DNA of 64,000 bases from Polaribacter sp. ALD11 (GTDB lineage Bacteria; Bacteroidota; Bacteroidia; Flavobacteriales; Flavobacteriaceae), in NCBI RefSeq assembly GCF_002831685.1, contig NZ_CP025119.1:2502001-2566000 (forward strand), read 5' to 3'. The translations under genes were made by a program, and so were the position numbers. Positions 43,126 to 50,871 of the stretch are shown here, piece by piece. Numbering within the stretch: the first letter of the stretch is position 1; each line of letters begins with the position of its first letter. The notes beneath the pieces were generated by a model. The model did not search any database. It worked only from the letters and a program-made list of their open reading frames with translations, and was not told where the DNA came from.

Positions 43126-43533
43126 TTATCTCTTAAAAATGTAAGCTATATCGTCAAATGCAATTCCGTAATCTATTTTTAAATCTTTTTCAGTAAAATA
43201 AATAGTTCCTTTTCTATCATCAACGATTAAAAACTTACTGTTATTTTCTTCTAGTATTTCAAATGAATACACGCCACCTTGGTTGTTTGTAAAACTAGGA
43301 GCCGCTAGTGTTGTAAATACATCTGAGGTATTTACAATGGTAACTGTTTTATTCACCATATCAAATTCCCAAGTAAAAGTCTCTTTTTTATAGCTTTTAG
43401 GTTGAGAGAAACCACCAATTATTTCTGTCACATTCCATTTATCTGCAATTGTATCTTTGCTCGAATCATTATTATTATTATTATTACAACTGATAAAAAA
43501 TAGTGTGAATATAAAAGCATAAATAAACTTCAT
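43126..43533 (-). CDS. Small lipoprotein with poly-Asn tract (lipocalin-like)
   Basis: A 135-residue lipoprotein: signal ending FFISC (Cys16), then NNNNNNDSS encoded by a run of AAT triplets, then a beta-rich domain DKWNVTEIIGGF...FTWEFDMVNKTVTIVNTS...YSFEILEE that looks like the small lipocalin-like/DUF5004 type. Four bases separate it from the DUF4377 gene. The triplet repeat can vary in length without shifting the frame. Family assignment tentative. Confidence 0.72.
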   Translation of the reverse strand: MKFIYAFIFTLFFISCNNNNNNDSSKDTIADKWNVTEIIGGFSQPKSYKKETFTWEFDMVNKTVTIVNTSDVFTTLAAPSFTNNQGGVYSFEILEENNSKFLIVDDRKGTIYFTEKDLKIDYGIAFDDIAYIFKR

Positions 43534-43591
43534 AAATTTGGTTCTTTCTTAGAAGATGCAAAAAGTTTAAAAAGGTTGCGTTAAATAATTC

Positions 43592-43599
43592 TATTTTTG
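43592..43599 (+). promoter_or_regulatory. -7 promoter box of the LuxE-like gene
   Basis: TATTTTTG at 43592-43599 fits TAnnTTTG. The TTG at 43597 is inside it, so translation is placed at ATG 43609, only about five bases after the inferred transcription start. Confidence 0.5.
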
Positions 43600-43608
43600 C
43601 AAAAGTAT

Positions 43609-44583
43609 ATGGAAAACAACATTTTTAACATACAAAACGAACAAGAGTTCGCTGAAACTGCTTTAACAGTTTTTAAACATCAATTTAAGAACAATAAAGT
43701 CTATAGATCTTTTTGTGATTTGCTTTATATTCATCCTTCAGATGTAAAAACTATTCAAGAAATTCCGTTTTTACCAATTCAGTTTTTTAAAAGTAGAGAG
43801 GTCGTTGCTAACTTAGATTTCGTTGAAGAAACCTTTACAAGTTCTGGTACAACAGGTAGTGTAACTAGTAAACATCTTGTAACCGATATAAATCTCTATA
43901 AAGAAAGCTACTTAAAAGGATTTGCTCATTTTTACGGAAACATAGAAGCGTACACAGTACTTGCTTTGTTACCAAATTATTTAGAGCGTAAAGGTTCTTC
44001 TTTGGTTTATATGGTAGATGATTTAATTCGGAAATCTAAAAAAATAGAAAGCGGATTTTATCTTGATAATCTTAACGAATTGGCTAAAAAGTTAATAGAA
44101 TTAGATAAAATGGGACGAAAAACACTCTTAATTGGAGTTTCATTTGCTTTATTAGATTTAATTGAAATGCAAAATTTTAAGCTTAAGAACACCATTATAA
44201 TGGAAACTGGTGGTATGAAAGGAAGAAGAAAAGAATTGGTTAGAGAAGAATTACACACTATTCTTCAAGACGGATTTGGGGTTGCCGAAATTCATTCAGA
44301 ATATGGAATGACAGAATTATTAAGTCAGGGTTATTCGAAAGGAAATGGTGTTTTTGAAACGCCTCCTTGGATGAAAATTTTAACAAGAGATACCGAAGAT
44401 GCTTTGACTATAAATCCATCAGAAAAAAATGGAGGCATCAATGTTATAGATTTAGCAAATTACAATTCGTGTTCTTTTATTGCAACACAAGATTTAGGAA
44501 AAGTTCATAAAAATGGCACTTTTGAAATTATTGGTCGTTTTGATAATTCGGATATTAGAGGTTGTAATTTAATGGTTTTATAA
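43609..44583 (+). CDS. LuxE/PaaK-like acyl-protein synthetase (adenylating enzyme)
   Basis: A 324-residue protein of the LuxE acyl-protein synthetase group. The adenylation P-loop-like motif is TSSGTTGSVTSKH (about 79-91), and EIHSEYGMTELLSQGYSKGN is the A5-type motif; a GRFDNSDIRGCNLMVL C-terminus fits the family. LuxE activates fatty acids as acyl-AMP, but here there is no luxCDAB, so the role is probably in activating a carboxylate for an envelope or biosynthetic step. Often kept in flavobacteria. Start at ATG 43609 due to the promoter box. Confidence 0.8.
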   Translation: MENNIFNIQNEQEFAETALTVFKHQFKNNKVYRSFCDLLYIHPSDVKTIQEIPFLPIQFFKSREVVANLDFVEETFTSSGTTGSVTSKHLVTDINLYKESYLKGFAHFYGNIEAYTVLALLPNYLERKGSSLVYMVDDLIRKSKKIESGFYLDNLNELAKKLIELDKMGRKTLLIGVSFALLDLIEMQNFKLKNTIIMETGGMKGRRKELVREELHTILQDGFGVAEIHSEYGMTELLSQGYSKGNGVFETPPWMKILTRDTEDALTINPSEKNGGINVIDLANYNSCSFIATQDLGKVHKNGTFEIIGRFDNSDIRGCNLMVL

Positions 44584-44596
44584 ATAAAGCTTAGTG

Positions 44597-45055
44597 ATGA
44601 AGTTTAAATTATTTCAAGAATTTAAAGAGTTTGCTGTAAAAGGGAATATGATAGATATTGCCATTGGGGTAATAATTGGTACTGCCTTTAACAAAGTAGT
44701 AAATGTGCTTGTAAAAGAGGTTTTAATGCCTCCGTTGTCTTTTATGACCGATGGCGCTAATTGGGAAAATAAAAAAATTATTTTACGAGAAGCAATTGTG
44801 GTAGATGGAAAACCAAAACCAGAAGAAATTGCAATCGGTTATGGGAAATTAATTGAAGCCGGAGTCGATTTTTTAGTAATTGCTTTTACTGTTTTTATTG
44901 TTGTAAAGTTGATGAATTCTATGAAGAAAAAAGCAGACGACCCTAAAAATAAAACAGTAGTTACTCCTAAGAATATCGAACTAATGAATAAAACCAATGA
45001 ACTTTTAGAAAAGCAAAATGAATATTTAATGAAGGTTTTGGGAGATAAAAAATAG
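44597..45055 (+). CDS. mscL: Large-conductance mechanosensitive channel
   Basis: A 152-residue MscL. The N-terminal amphipathic helix and first transmembrane segment read LFQEFKEFAVKGNMIDIAIGVIIGTAFNKVV (landmarks FKEFAVKGN and VIIGTAFNKVV), the periplasmic loop is slightly long (NWENKKIILREAIVVDGK), and TM2 is FLVIAFTVFIVVKLMN. Ends with a charged C-terminal helix. Protects against hypo-osmotic shock, sensible for a marine organism. Start at the second of two adjacent candidates (ATG 44597 after GTG 44594). Confidence 0.93.
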   Translation: MKFKLFQEFKEFAVKGNMIDIAIGVIIGTAFNKVVNVLVKEVLMPPLSFMTDGANWENKKIILREAIVVDGKPKPEEIAIGYGKLIEAGVDFLVIAFTVFIVVKLMNSMKKKADDPKNKTVVTPKNIELMNKTNELLEKQNEYLMKVLGDKK

Positions 45056-45059
45056 TTTC

Positions 45060-45422
45060 TTACTTATAATTTTTAGAAGCAAAATCGCCCCAACTTGCAA
45101 TAGATTGTATCAAGGGTGTTAAGGTTTTTCCAAAATCAGTTAATGAATATTCAACTTTTAAAGGCGGTTTAGATGTGTAAACTTTCCTTCTTATAATACC
45201 ATCTTCTTCTAAATTTTTTAATTGTAAACTTAAAGTTCTTTCAGTAACTGTTGGCATTTCTTTTCTCAGCTCATTGTATCTAAGTGTCTTATCAATTAAA
45301 TGATATAAAATTACAGTTTTCCATTTACCGCCAATAATTCCCATTGTTAAACTAGTACAACATGGGTATTCCTTTTCTTTAAATTTTAAAATACTGGTTT
45401 TTATTTCTTTTAAATCTTCCAT
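45060..45422 (-). CDS. HxlR-type winged-helix transcriptional regulator
   Basis: A 120-residue HxlR/MarR-like regulator. The family core CCTSLTMGIIGGKWKTVILYHL carries two adjacent cysteines (21-22), where redox-sensing members keep a reactive Cys, followed by LRYNELRKEMPTVTERTLSLQL and the wing KVEYSLTDFG. Divergently placed to a nitroreductase with a shared promoter region containing a perfect inverted repeat, so it likely controls that gene and itself. Its stop is four bases from the convergent mscL stop. Confidence 0.93.
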   Translation of the reverse strand: MEDLKEIKTSILKFKEKEYPCCTSLTMGIIGGKWKTVILYHLIDKTLRYNELRKEMPTVTERTLSLQLKNLEEDGIIRRKVYTSKPPLKVEYSLTDFGKTLTPLIQSIASWGDFASKNYK

Positions 45423-45450
45423 AAACTTATACTATCCTTTTAGACCGTTA

Positions 45451-45485
45451 TTGCAAAGTTACAAAACTATACTTAATTTTGTAAC
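45451..45485. promoter_or_regulatory. Divergent promoters and operator for hxlR-type/nitroreductase pair
   Basis: GTTACAAAA (45458-45466) and TTTTGTAAC (45477-45485) form a perfect 9-base inverted repeat with a 10-base spacer. TAATTTTG at 45474-45481 with TTG 45451-45453 gives a plus-strand promoter for the nitroreductase, and CAAAACTA at 45462-45469 (TAGTTTTG on the minus strand) gives a promoter for the regulator. The repeat overlaps both -7 boxes, an ideal place for repression. Confidence 0.72.
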
Positions 45486-45512
45486 TATAATTAATATAGT
45501 ATAAATAAAAAT

Positions 45513-46187
45513 ATGAACACACCAAATATTTCAAGAGAAGATATCTTAAAAGGGTTTTATTTTAGACATGCAACTAAAGAGTTTGATGCTACAAAGACGG
45601 TTTCAGATGAAGATATAAAATTTATTTTAGAAACAGCACGCTTGTCACCAAGTTCATTTGGCTTTGAACCTTGGCATTTTATTGTTGTTCAAGATAAAGA
45701 ATTACGTGAGTTATTAAAACCAGTAGCTTGGGGAGCACCTTTAAAGTTAGATACTGCTAGCCATTTTGTTTTAGGTTTAAGTATGAAGGCACCTATGATA
45801 AAACATGATGCTGCATACATTATGCACATGATGAAAGAAGTAAAACAATTACCAGCAGATGTTATTGAAACGTATTCAAAATTCTACAGAGAATTTCAAG
45901 AACGAGATTTTGATTTAGATACAGACAAAAAATTATTCGATTGGTCCTCTAAACAAACTTATATTGCTCTAGGAAACATGATGACTTCTGCAGCTTTAAG
46001 AGGAATTGATTCTTGCCCAATTGAAGGTTTTCATCAAGAAAAAGCAGAAGTATTGCTAAAAGAAAAGTTTGGTGTAGACACAGATAAATATGGTCTATCT
46101 TTTATGACTGCTTTTGGTTACAGAAAAGAAGATCCTTTACATGAGAAATCTAGACGAAATTTTGATGCTATCGTAACTTGGAAGTAA
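45513..46187 (+). CDS. Nitroreductase family protein (NfsB-like)
   Basis: A 224-residue FMN-dependent NAD(P)H oxidoreductase. FMN-contact motifs are visible: FYFRHATKEFDATKTV near the N-terminus, ARLSPSSFGFEPWHFIVVQ and the C-terminal CPIEGFHQEKAEVLL and FMTAFGYRKEDP. Reduces nitroaromatics, quinones or enones. Divergent from the HxlR-type gene and preceded by an operator-like inverted repeat, so probably inducible by electrophiles. Followed by a short gap without a clear terminator. Confidence 0.92.
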   Translation: MNTPNISREDILKGFYFRHATKEFDATKTVSDEDIKFILETARLSPSSFGFEPWHFIVVQDKELRELLKPVAWGAPLKLDTASHFVLGLSMKAPMIKHDAAYIMHMMKEVKQLPADVIETYSKFYREFQERDFDLDTDKKLFDWSSKQTYIALGNMMTSAALRGIDSCPIEGFHQEKAEVLLKEKFGVDTDKYGLSFMTAFGYRKEDPLHEKSRRNFDAIVTWK

Positions 46188-46292
46188 TTTTTGTCTTTTT
46201 CTAGAGAAGCACCCTGTAAAAGATGATTCTTTTACAGGAACTAAGCATGGTAGTAATACAAATACATAAAAAAGAGTTAAATATTTTTTTAT

Positions 46293-46315
46293 TACTAACC
46301 GATTGTTTAGTTTTG
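46293..46315 (+). promoter_or_regulatory. TetR operator and promoter upstream of the tetR-type gene
   Basis: TACTAACCGATTGTTTAGTT (46293-46312) is an imperfect palindrome nearly identical (18 of 20 positions) to the perfect one at 46915-46934. TAGTTTTG at 46308-46315 is the -7 box, overlapping the operator, so binding would block transcription. Autoregulation by the following gene is inferred. Confidence 0.7.
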
Positions 46316-46332
46316 CAGTGTACTTAGAAACA

Positions 46333-46896
46333 ATGGCTAGAAAAAAAGAATATAACGAAGAGGAAGTAGTAGAAAAAGCGATGCAGCTGTTTTGGCGTAA
46401 TGGCTATGAAGCAACGTCTATGCAAATGCTTGAAAAAGAAATGGGCATTAATAAGTTTTCTATATATGCAAGTTTTGGAAATAAACATGGTCTTTTTCTT
46501 GAAAGCTTAAAATGTTATAAAGCAAGAGTGAGTGTTATTTTAGAAAAGTTTAAAAAAGCATCCAATGGTGTTGAAGATATTAAGCAGTTTTTTTACGATT
46601 CTTTGGATATAGATTATAAAGGAAGCACTCAGAAAGGTTGTTTAGTAACAAATACGTATAATGAGTTTTCAGAAAAAGAAGACCTATTAATTAAAGAGCA
46701 GATGACCCATTTTATGGATAAACTAAAAGACTTACTCATAGAAAAGTTACAAATGGATACCACCAAAGATGAGGAAACGATTCTAAAACAAGCTAATTTT
46801 CTATTACTTGCAAAACATGGTTTAGCTGCTGCTGCAAGAGTGAATACTCAGAAAGAAATAGAAGATTACATAGAAATGACCTTTATAAATATATAA
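46333..46896 (+). CDS. TetR/AcrR family transcriptional regulator
   Basis: A 187-residue repressor from ATG 46333 (MARKKEYNEEE); the longer frame starts at a TTG inside the promoter. The HTH has VVEKAMQLFWRNGYEATSMQ and MLEKEMGINKFSIYASFGNKHGLF (landmarks GINKFSIYASFGN), typical of TetR. C-terminal ligand domain with one cysteine-containing segment KGCLVTNTYNEF. The palindrome upstream also occurs ahead of the next gene, so both are likely its targets. Confidence 0.93.
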   Translation: MARKKEYNEEEVVEKAMQLFWRNGYEATSMQMLEKEMGINKFSIYASFGNKHGLFLESLKCYKARVSVILEKFKKASNGVEDIKQFFYDSLDIDYKGSTQKGCLVTNTYNEFSEKEDLLIKEQMTHFMDKLKDLLIEKLQMDTTKDEETILKQANFLLLAKHGLAAAARVNTQKEIEDYIEMTFINI

Positions 46897-46914
46897 ACAT
46901 TTTTTTTACTAAAT

Positions 46915-46934
46915 AACTAAACGATTGTTTAGTT
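46915..46934 (+). promoter_or_regulatory. Perfect TetR-type operator upstream of the AhpD-like gene
   Basis: AACTAAAC (46915-46922) and GTTTAGTT (46927-46934) around GATT form a perfect palindrome, matching the operator ahead of the tetR-type gene. It lies 38 bases before the next ATG, so the TetR-type protein likely controls the downstream genes. Confidence 0.75.
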
Positions 46935-46971
46935 AAAGTTAACACAAATAATAAATTTAAAAATAGAAATT

Positions 46972-47520
46972 ATGACAACTTTAAAAATTTACGACAACAA
47001 AACGGCACCAGAAGAAAGTAAAGTATTATTAGATAAATCTCAAAAAGCATACGGAATGATTCCTGGTTTGCATGGTGTTCTTGCGGGTTCTCCTCAGCTT
47101 TTAGATGCGTACCAAATATTACATGAGTTATTTACAAATACATCTTTTAACGAAGAAGAGTTAACAGTTGTATGGCAAGCAATAAATGTAGAACATGCTT
47201 GTCATTATTGTGTACCTGCACATACGGGTATTGCAAAAATGATGAAAGTAGACGATACTATTACAGAAGCTTTACGTAATGAAGCACCGTTAGAAAACCC
47301 TAAATTAGAAGCTTTACGTACCATGGCATTAACAATTGTTCGCAATCGTGGTAACGTTACACAAGATGACTTAAATGAATTTTACGCAGCTGGTTATGAA
47401 GAGAAACAAGTCTTAGAAATTATCTTAGGATTGTCTCAAAAAGTGATTAGTAATTATACAAATCATATTGCAAATACACCTGTAGATTCAGCTTTTGAAG
47501 CTTTTGCATGGAAAAAATAA
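46972..47520 (+). CDS. Carboxymuconolactone decarboxylase/AhpD-like peroxidase-type protein
   Basis: A 182-residue all-helical AhpD-fold protein. The redox motif CHYCVPAHT gives Cys77, Cys80 and His84, as in AhpD-type thiol reductases, preceded by VVWQAINVEHA. Such proteins reduce peroxide or handle electrophiles; true lactone decarboxylation is unlikely with the CxxC motif. First probable target of the TetR-type regulator, with a perfect operator upstream. Confidence 0.9.
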   Translation: MTTLKIYDNKTAPEESKVLLDKSQKAYGMIPGLHGVLAGSPQLLDAYQILHELFTNTSFNEEELTVVWQAINVEHACHYCVPAHTGIAKMMKVDDTITEALRNEAPLENPKLEALRTMALTIVRNRGNVTQDDLNEFYAAGYEEKQVLEIILGLSQKVISNYTNHIANTPVDSAFEAFAWKK

Positions 47521-47549
47521 GTTTCTTATATTCAATTTTGATAAAAACT

Positions 47550-47577
47550 AACCTTCCGTTATCCATACGGAAGGTTT
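47550..47577 (+). terminator. Hairpin after the AhpD-like gene
   Basis: AACCTTCCGT (47550-47559) pairs with ACGGAAGGTT (47567-47576) across a 7-base loop; only a few T follow, so termination may be partial, allowing read-through into the EthD-type gene. Confidence 0.55.
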
Positions 47578-47592
47578 ATAAAACAAATACTT

Positions 47593-47907
47593 ATGATTAA
47601 AGTATCCGTAATGTATCCTAATGGTAAAGATGTCCAGTTTGATGCAGCTTATTATAAAAATAGTCATTTACCAATGATTGTAAACGCTTTAGGCGATGCG
47701 CTTAAAAGTTTAGAATTAGACTTAGGAATTGGAAGTAGAGTTCCTGGGGAATTGGCTCCTTATGTTGCTATCGCACATTTAAAATTTAATGATGTAGCTT
47801 CTTTTCAAGCCGCATTTGGTCCGCATGCAGAAACATTTGCTGCAGATGTAAAAAATTACACCAATGTACAAGGAGAACTTCAAATTAGTGAATTGATAAC
47901 ATTTTAA
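47593..47907 (+). CDS. EthD family protein
   Basis: A 104-residue ferredoxin-fold (dimeric alpha-beta barrel) protein. The EthD pattern is FDAAYYKNSHLPMIVNALG near the N-terminus and YVAIAHLKFNDVASFQAAFGPHAETFAADVKNYTN toward the end (landmarks HLKFNDVASFQAAF). EthD proteins occur with degradative monooxygenases; their own activity is poorly defined. Two bases separate it from the HAD gene. Confidence 0.88.
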   Translation: MIKVSVMYPNGKDVQFDAAYYKNSHLPMIVNALGDALKSLELDLGIGSRVPGELAPYVAIAHLKFNDVASFQAAFGPHAETFAADVKNYTNVQGELQISELITF

Positions 47908-47909
47908 AG

Positions 47910-48617
47910 ATGAAAAATAATAGTGAATCCATAGAAACAAGAAGACCTAAAGTTTTATTCTTTGATGTAAACGAAACGCTTTTAGATCTTACACCGATGA
48001 AAAAAAGAGTTGGTGAGGTTTTAGAGGGGAAAGAAGAAGTACTTTCTTTGTGGTTTACAACAATGTTGCATTATTCTTTAGTAACTTCTGCAAGCGGACA
48101 CTATAAACCTTTCGGACATATTGGTGCTGCTGCTTTGCAAATGGTTGCTGCAAATAATAATATTACAATATCAGAAGAAAAAGCACGTAAGATTATTGCA
48201 GAATCTATGCAAAACTTACCTCCGCACCCAGAAGTAAAAGAAGCCTTAACGCAATTAAAAAAAGAAGGTTATAAATTAGTTGCGTTTACCAATTCATCAA
48301 ACGAAGGGTTAAAAAAACAATTTGAGAATGCAGAATTAACAGCTTATTTTGATGAAAGGCTAAGCGTTGAAGATACTGGTAAATTTAAACCTTTTACAGA
48401 TACGTATGCTTGGGGAGCACATAAAATGGGCGTTAAATTAGAAGAATGCATGTTAATTGCAGCACATGGTTGGGATGTTGCAGGCGCACTTTGGGCAGGT
48501 TGGAGAGCTGCTTTTATAAGCAGACCTGGGCAACAAATATTTCCGTTAGCACCAAAAACAGAAATTGTGGCAACGAACTTGAAAAAAGTAGCGGATATTC
48601 TGGTAACGTATAAGTAG
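47910..48617 (+). CDS. HAD-type hydrolase, 2-haloacid dehalogenase (type II)-like
   Basis: A 235-residue hydrolase. The nucleophile Asp19 sits in FFDVNETLLDL (DxNxT variant of DxDxT, typical of haloacid dehalogenases type II), motif II is VAFTNSSNEGL, motif III Lys in KFKPFTDTY, and acid residues lie in IAAHGWDVAGA. A dehalogenase-like role is inferred from the family; phosphatase activity is possible. Adjacent to EthD with a two-base gap, in the TetR-linked block. Confidence 0.88.
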   Translation: MKNNSESIETRRPKVLFFDVNETLLDLTPMKKRVGEVLEGKEEVLSLWFTTMLHYSLVTSASGHYKPFGHIGAAALQMVAANNNITISEEKARKIIAESMQNLPPHPEVKEALTQLKKEGYKLVAFTNSSNEGLKKQFENAELTAYFDERLSVEDTGKFKPFTDTYAWGAHKMGVKLEECMLIAAHGWDVAGALWAGWRAAFISRPGQQIFPLAPKTEIVATNLKKVADILVTYK

Positions 48618-48658
48618 TAGGTATTGTCACACTATAACAGTAGAAATTTTAAGACAAG

Positions 48659-49327
48659 ATGGAGGTCAACGAAATTAACATTAAAGAAATTTCAGAATAT
48701 TGTATTAAAAATGTGTTCAGAACAAGTACTGATAAGCCAGGGTTTGTGCATATTGACTTCGGAAAAAACAGAACTTCCTATCAGCTGAGGTCTATTATGG
48801 TTGCCTTAAAAAAGGAATTATCAAAGTTTACAACAAAACAATTCCACAAAAAATTAAGTTATCATTGGTTGGTACGCTTTGATCAACAGGTAAATACACC
48901 TTTTCATTTGGATAATGCAGAAGAGCAATCTTTTTTAATGCTAGGTTACGAGCCCAGTGAAATTGATAGTGAGCTACATATCGCAGATTATCATAAATAT
49001 GCGAATGATAGTTCGGTCGCTCCGAAAGATTATATCAAACATTTTACACCAGTATTTAAAGAGGATGAATCTTTACTTGAGCCTTATACCACCAAGATAA
49101 AATCGTTTGATAGAAATACTTATAAAATTGTATTCATAAACAATAGCAACCCAAAATCTGAACCAGAAACTTTAGGTGTATTTCATAAAGCAAAGATGAT
49201 AAAACCTGATGTAAATAAAACAAGAATAGTAAACTCAGTGATTTTTAATATGTTGTCAAAAGACAATATTATTGAAGATGAGAAAAAAGAAAAGAGTTTT
49301 TTAAAGACTGAGGTTATCAGCAAATAA
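48659..49327 (+). CDS. Unrecognised protein with HxD motif (possible 2-oxoglutarate/Fe oxygenase)
   Basis: A 222-residue soluble protein. The middle has HWLVRFDQQVNTPFHLDNA (HxD, His and Asp at about 97-99) and MLGYEPSEIDSELHIADY; a later histidine in LGVFHKAKM could be the third ligand, an arrangement reminiscent of jelly-roll 2-oxoglutarate Fe(II) oxygenases. No signal peptide; C-terminus rich in lysine. I do not recognise the family. Placed 41 bases after the HAD gene and probably in the same transcript. Confidence 0.7.
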   Translation: MEVNEINIKEISEYCIKNVFRTSTDKPGFVHIDFGKNRTSYQLRSIMVALKKELSKFTTKQFHKKLSYHWLVRFDQQVNTPFHLDNAEEQSFLMLGYEPSEIDSELHIADYHKYANDSSVAPKDYIKHFTPVFKEDESLLEPYTTKIKSFDRNTYKIVFINNSNPKSEPETLGVFHKAKMIKPDVNKTRIVNSVIFNMLSKDNIIEDEKKEKSFLKTEVISK

Positions 49328-49428
49328 TAAACACTTTTTTTAACCCATGTAACGAAAATAAGGGGTAATAGAAAGAGATAATTAGGACTTTAAAGTTTAT
49401 ATTTAAGTTCGCATTAAATAGAAATAAA

Positions 49429-50073
49429 ATGAAAGAAAAATTAAAAATAGATATCGTATCAGATGTTGTGTGTCCTTGGTGTACTATTGGATATAAACGT
49501 TTAGAAAAAGCAATTATAGAACTTGGCATAGAAGATCAAGTAGAAATTGAATGGCAACCTTTTGAGTTGAATCCCAATATGCCTGCAGAAGGTCAGAATG
49601 TAAATGAACATATTACAGAAAAATATGGTAGTACTTTAGAGCAACAAAGGGCATCGAAACAAAATATGACAGAAGTTGGTGAAGAACTTGGTTTTAAATT
49701 CGATTATTTTGATGAGATGCGCATGGTAAATACATTTGAAGCACACGTTTTATTAGAATATGCAAAAGATTTTGGGAAACAAACTGAATTAAAAATGTGC
49801 CTAACAACTGCTTTCTTTAGCGAACGAAAAGATGTTTCTAAGAGAAATATTTTGAAAGAGGCTTTATTAGCTGTTGGTTTAAATGCTGAAGAAGGTTTAG
49901 CAAAGTTAGACAATGAAGATGCTAGAAACGAAGTAAGAACCAAACAAGATTATTGGAAAAGCTTAGGCGTAAACTCTGTACCAACGGTTGTTTTTAACAG
50001 AAAAAGTGCGGTAACTGGTGCGCAACCTGTAGCTACTTTTAAACAGGTACTTACCGAATTACTTGCTGAATAA
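49429..50073 (+). CDS. DsbA-family oxidoreductase (FrnE-like)
   Basis: A 214-residue cytoplasmic thiol-disulfide protein: VSDVVCPWCTIGYKRLEKA carries the CPWC active site (Cys15, Cys18), and the helical insertion and cis-Pro loop GVNSVPTVVFN are typical of FrnE/DsbA-like 2-hydroxychromene isomerase relatives. No signal peptide, so not a periplasmic DsbA. Probably protects against oxidative or metal stress, consistent with neighbours. Promoter not clear. Confidence 0.92.
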   Translation: MKEKLKIDIVSDVVCPWCTIGYKRLEKAIIELGIEDQVEIEWQPFELNPNMPAEGQNVNEHITEKYGSTLEQQRASKQNMTEVGEELGFKFDYFDEMRMVNTFEAHVLLEYAKDFGKQTELKMCLTTAFFSERKDVSKRNILKEALLAVGLNAEEGLAKLDNEDARNEVRTKQDYWKSLGVNSVPTVVFNRKSAVTGAQPVATFKQVLTELLAE

Positions 50074-50100
50074 AGGCGATATTAGCACAAAATTATAGCA

Positions 50101-50859
50101 ATGCAAAATAAAATGATAGGTATCGTGGGTGGCGTAGGTAGTTACGCAGGAATCGATTTAATAAAGAAAGTGTACGATCTTACAGAAGCAAAATCAGACC
50201 AAGAACATTTGCCTGTTTCGATGCTTTCTGTACCTCATAAAATAATAGATCGTACGAAATATCTTTTAGGTGAAACCGATGTAAACCCAGGTATTGCGAT
50301 AGCAGAAATTATAGCATCGCTAATTGCGAGCGGTTCTAGTATTATCGGTATTCCTTGTAATACAGCACACGCAAGACCTATTTTAAGTTTAATTGAGAAA
50401 AGCATACCAGAATCTTGTGTGCTAGTTAATCTTATCGAAGAGGTAGGTTTACATATTTCTACCAAGTACCCAGAAATCACAAAAGTTGGAGTTTTAGGAA
50501 CTACTGGTACTATTTTAGCGAAGGTCTATCCAGAAGTTTTGGCGAAATATAATATAGAAGTAATACAACCATCAGAAGATATTCAAGATTTATTTGTGCA
50601 TCCTTCAATTTACGATACTAGTTACGGTATTAAAGCTTTTTCTAATCCGGTAAACGAGAAAGCAAAAGAAAATTTAAGTATGGCGGCAACTTATTTATCT
50701 AGAAAAGGAGCACAAGCTGTAATTTTAGGATGTACTGAAATTCCACTTGCAATACAGTATGAAAAAATAGAAGATAGCTTAATTATTGATGCGACTACTG
50801 TTCTTGCAAGTGCATTGATAAGAGAATCTAAAAAAATGGATGAGGCTCGTATTAGTTGA
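50101..50859 (+). CDS. Aspartate/glutamate racemase family protein
   Basis: A 252-residue cofactor-independent racemase-fold protein. The two catalytic-cysteine motifs are both present: GIPCNTAHA (first Cys) and LGCTEIPL (second Cys), preceded by GIVGGVGSYAG. Substrate may be aspartate, glutamate or a hydantoin. Located at the end of the redox block, 27 bases after the DsbA-like gene. Its 3' end is followed by the peroxiredoxin pseudogene after 12 bases. Confidence 0.9.
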   Translation: MQNKMIGIVGGVGSYAGIDLIKKVYDLTEAKSDQEHLPVSMLSVPHKIIDRTKYLLGETDVNPGIAIAEIIASLIASGSSIIGIPCNTAHARPILSLIEKSIPESCVLVNLIEEVGLHISTKYPEITKVGVLGTTGTILAKVYPEVLAKYNIEVIQPSEDIQDLFVHPSIYDTSYGIKAFSNPVNEKAKENLSMAATYLSRKGAQAVILGCTEIPLAIQYEKIEDSLIIDATTVLASALIRESKKMDEARIS

Positions 50860-50871
50860 AAAATTTAAAGG

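Noticed and set aside
43441..43500. Run of ATT triplets as a phase-variation switch
   Set aside because: The unit is three bases long, so length changes do not shift the frame; only the Asn number would vary.
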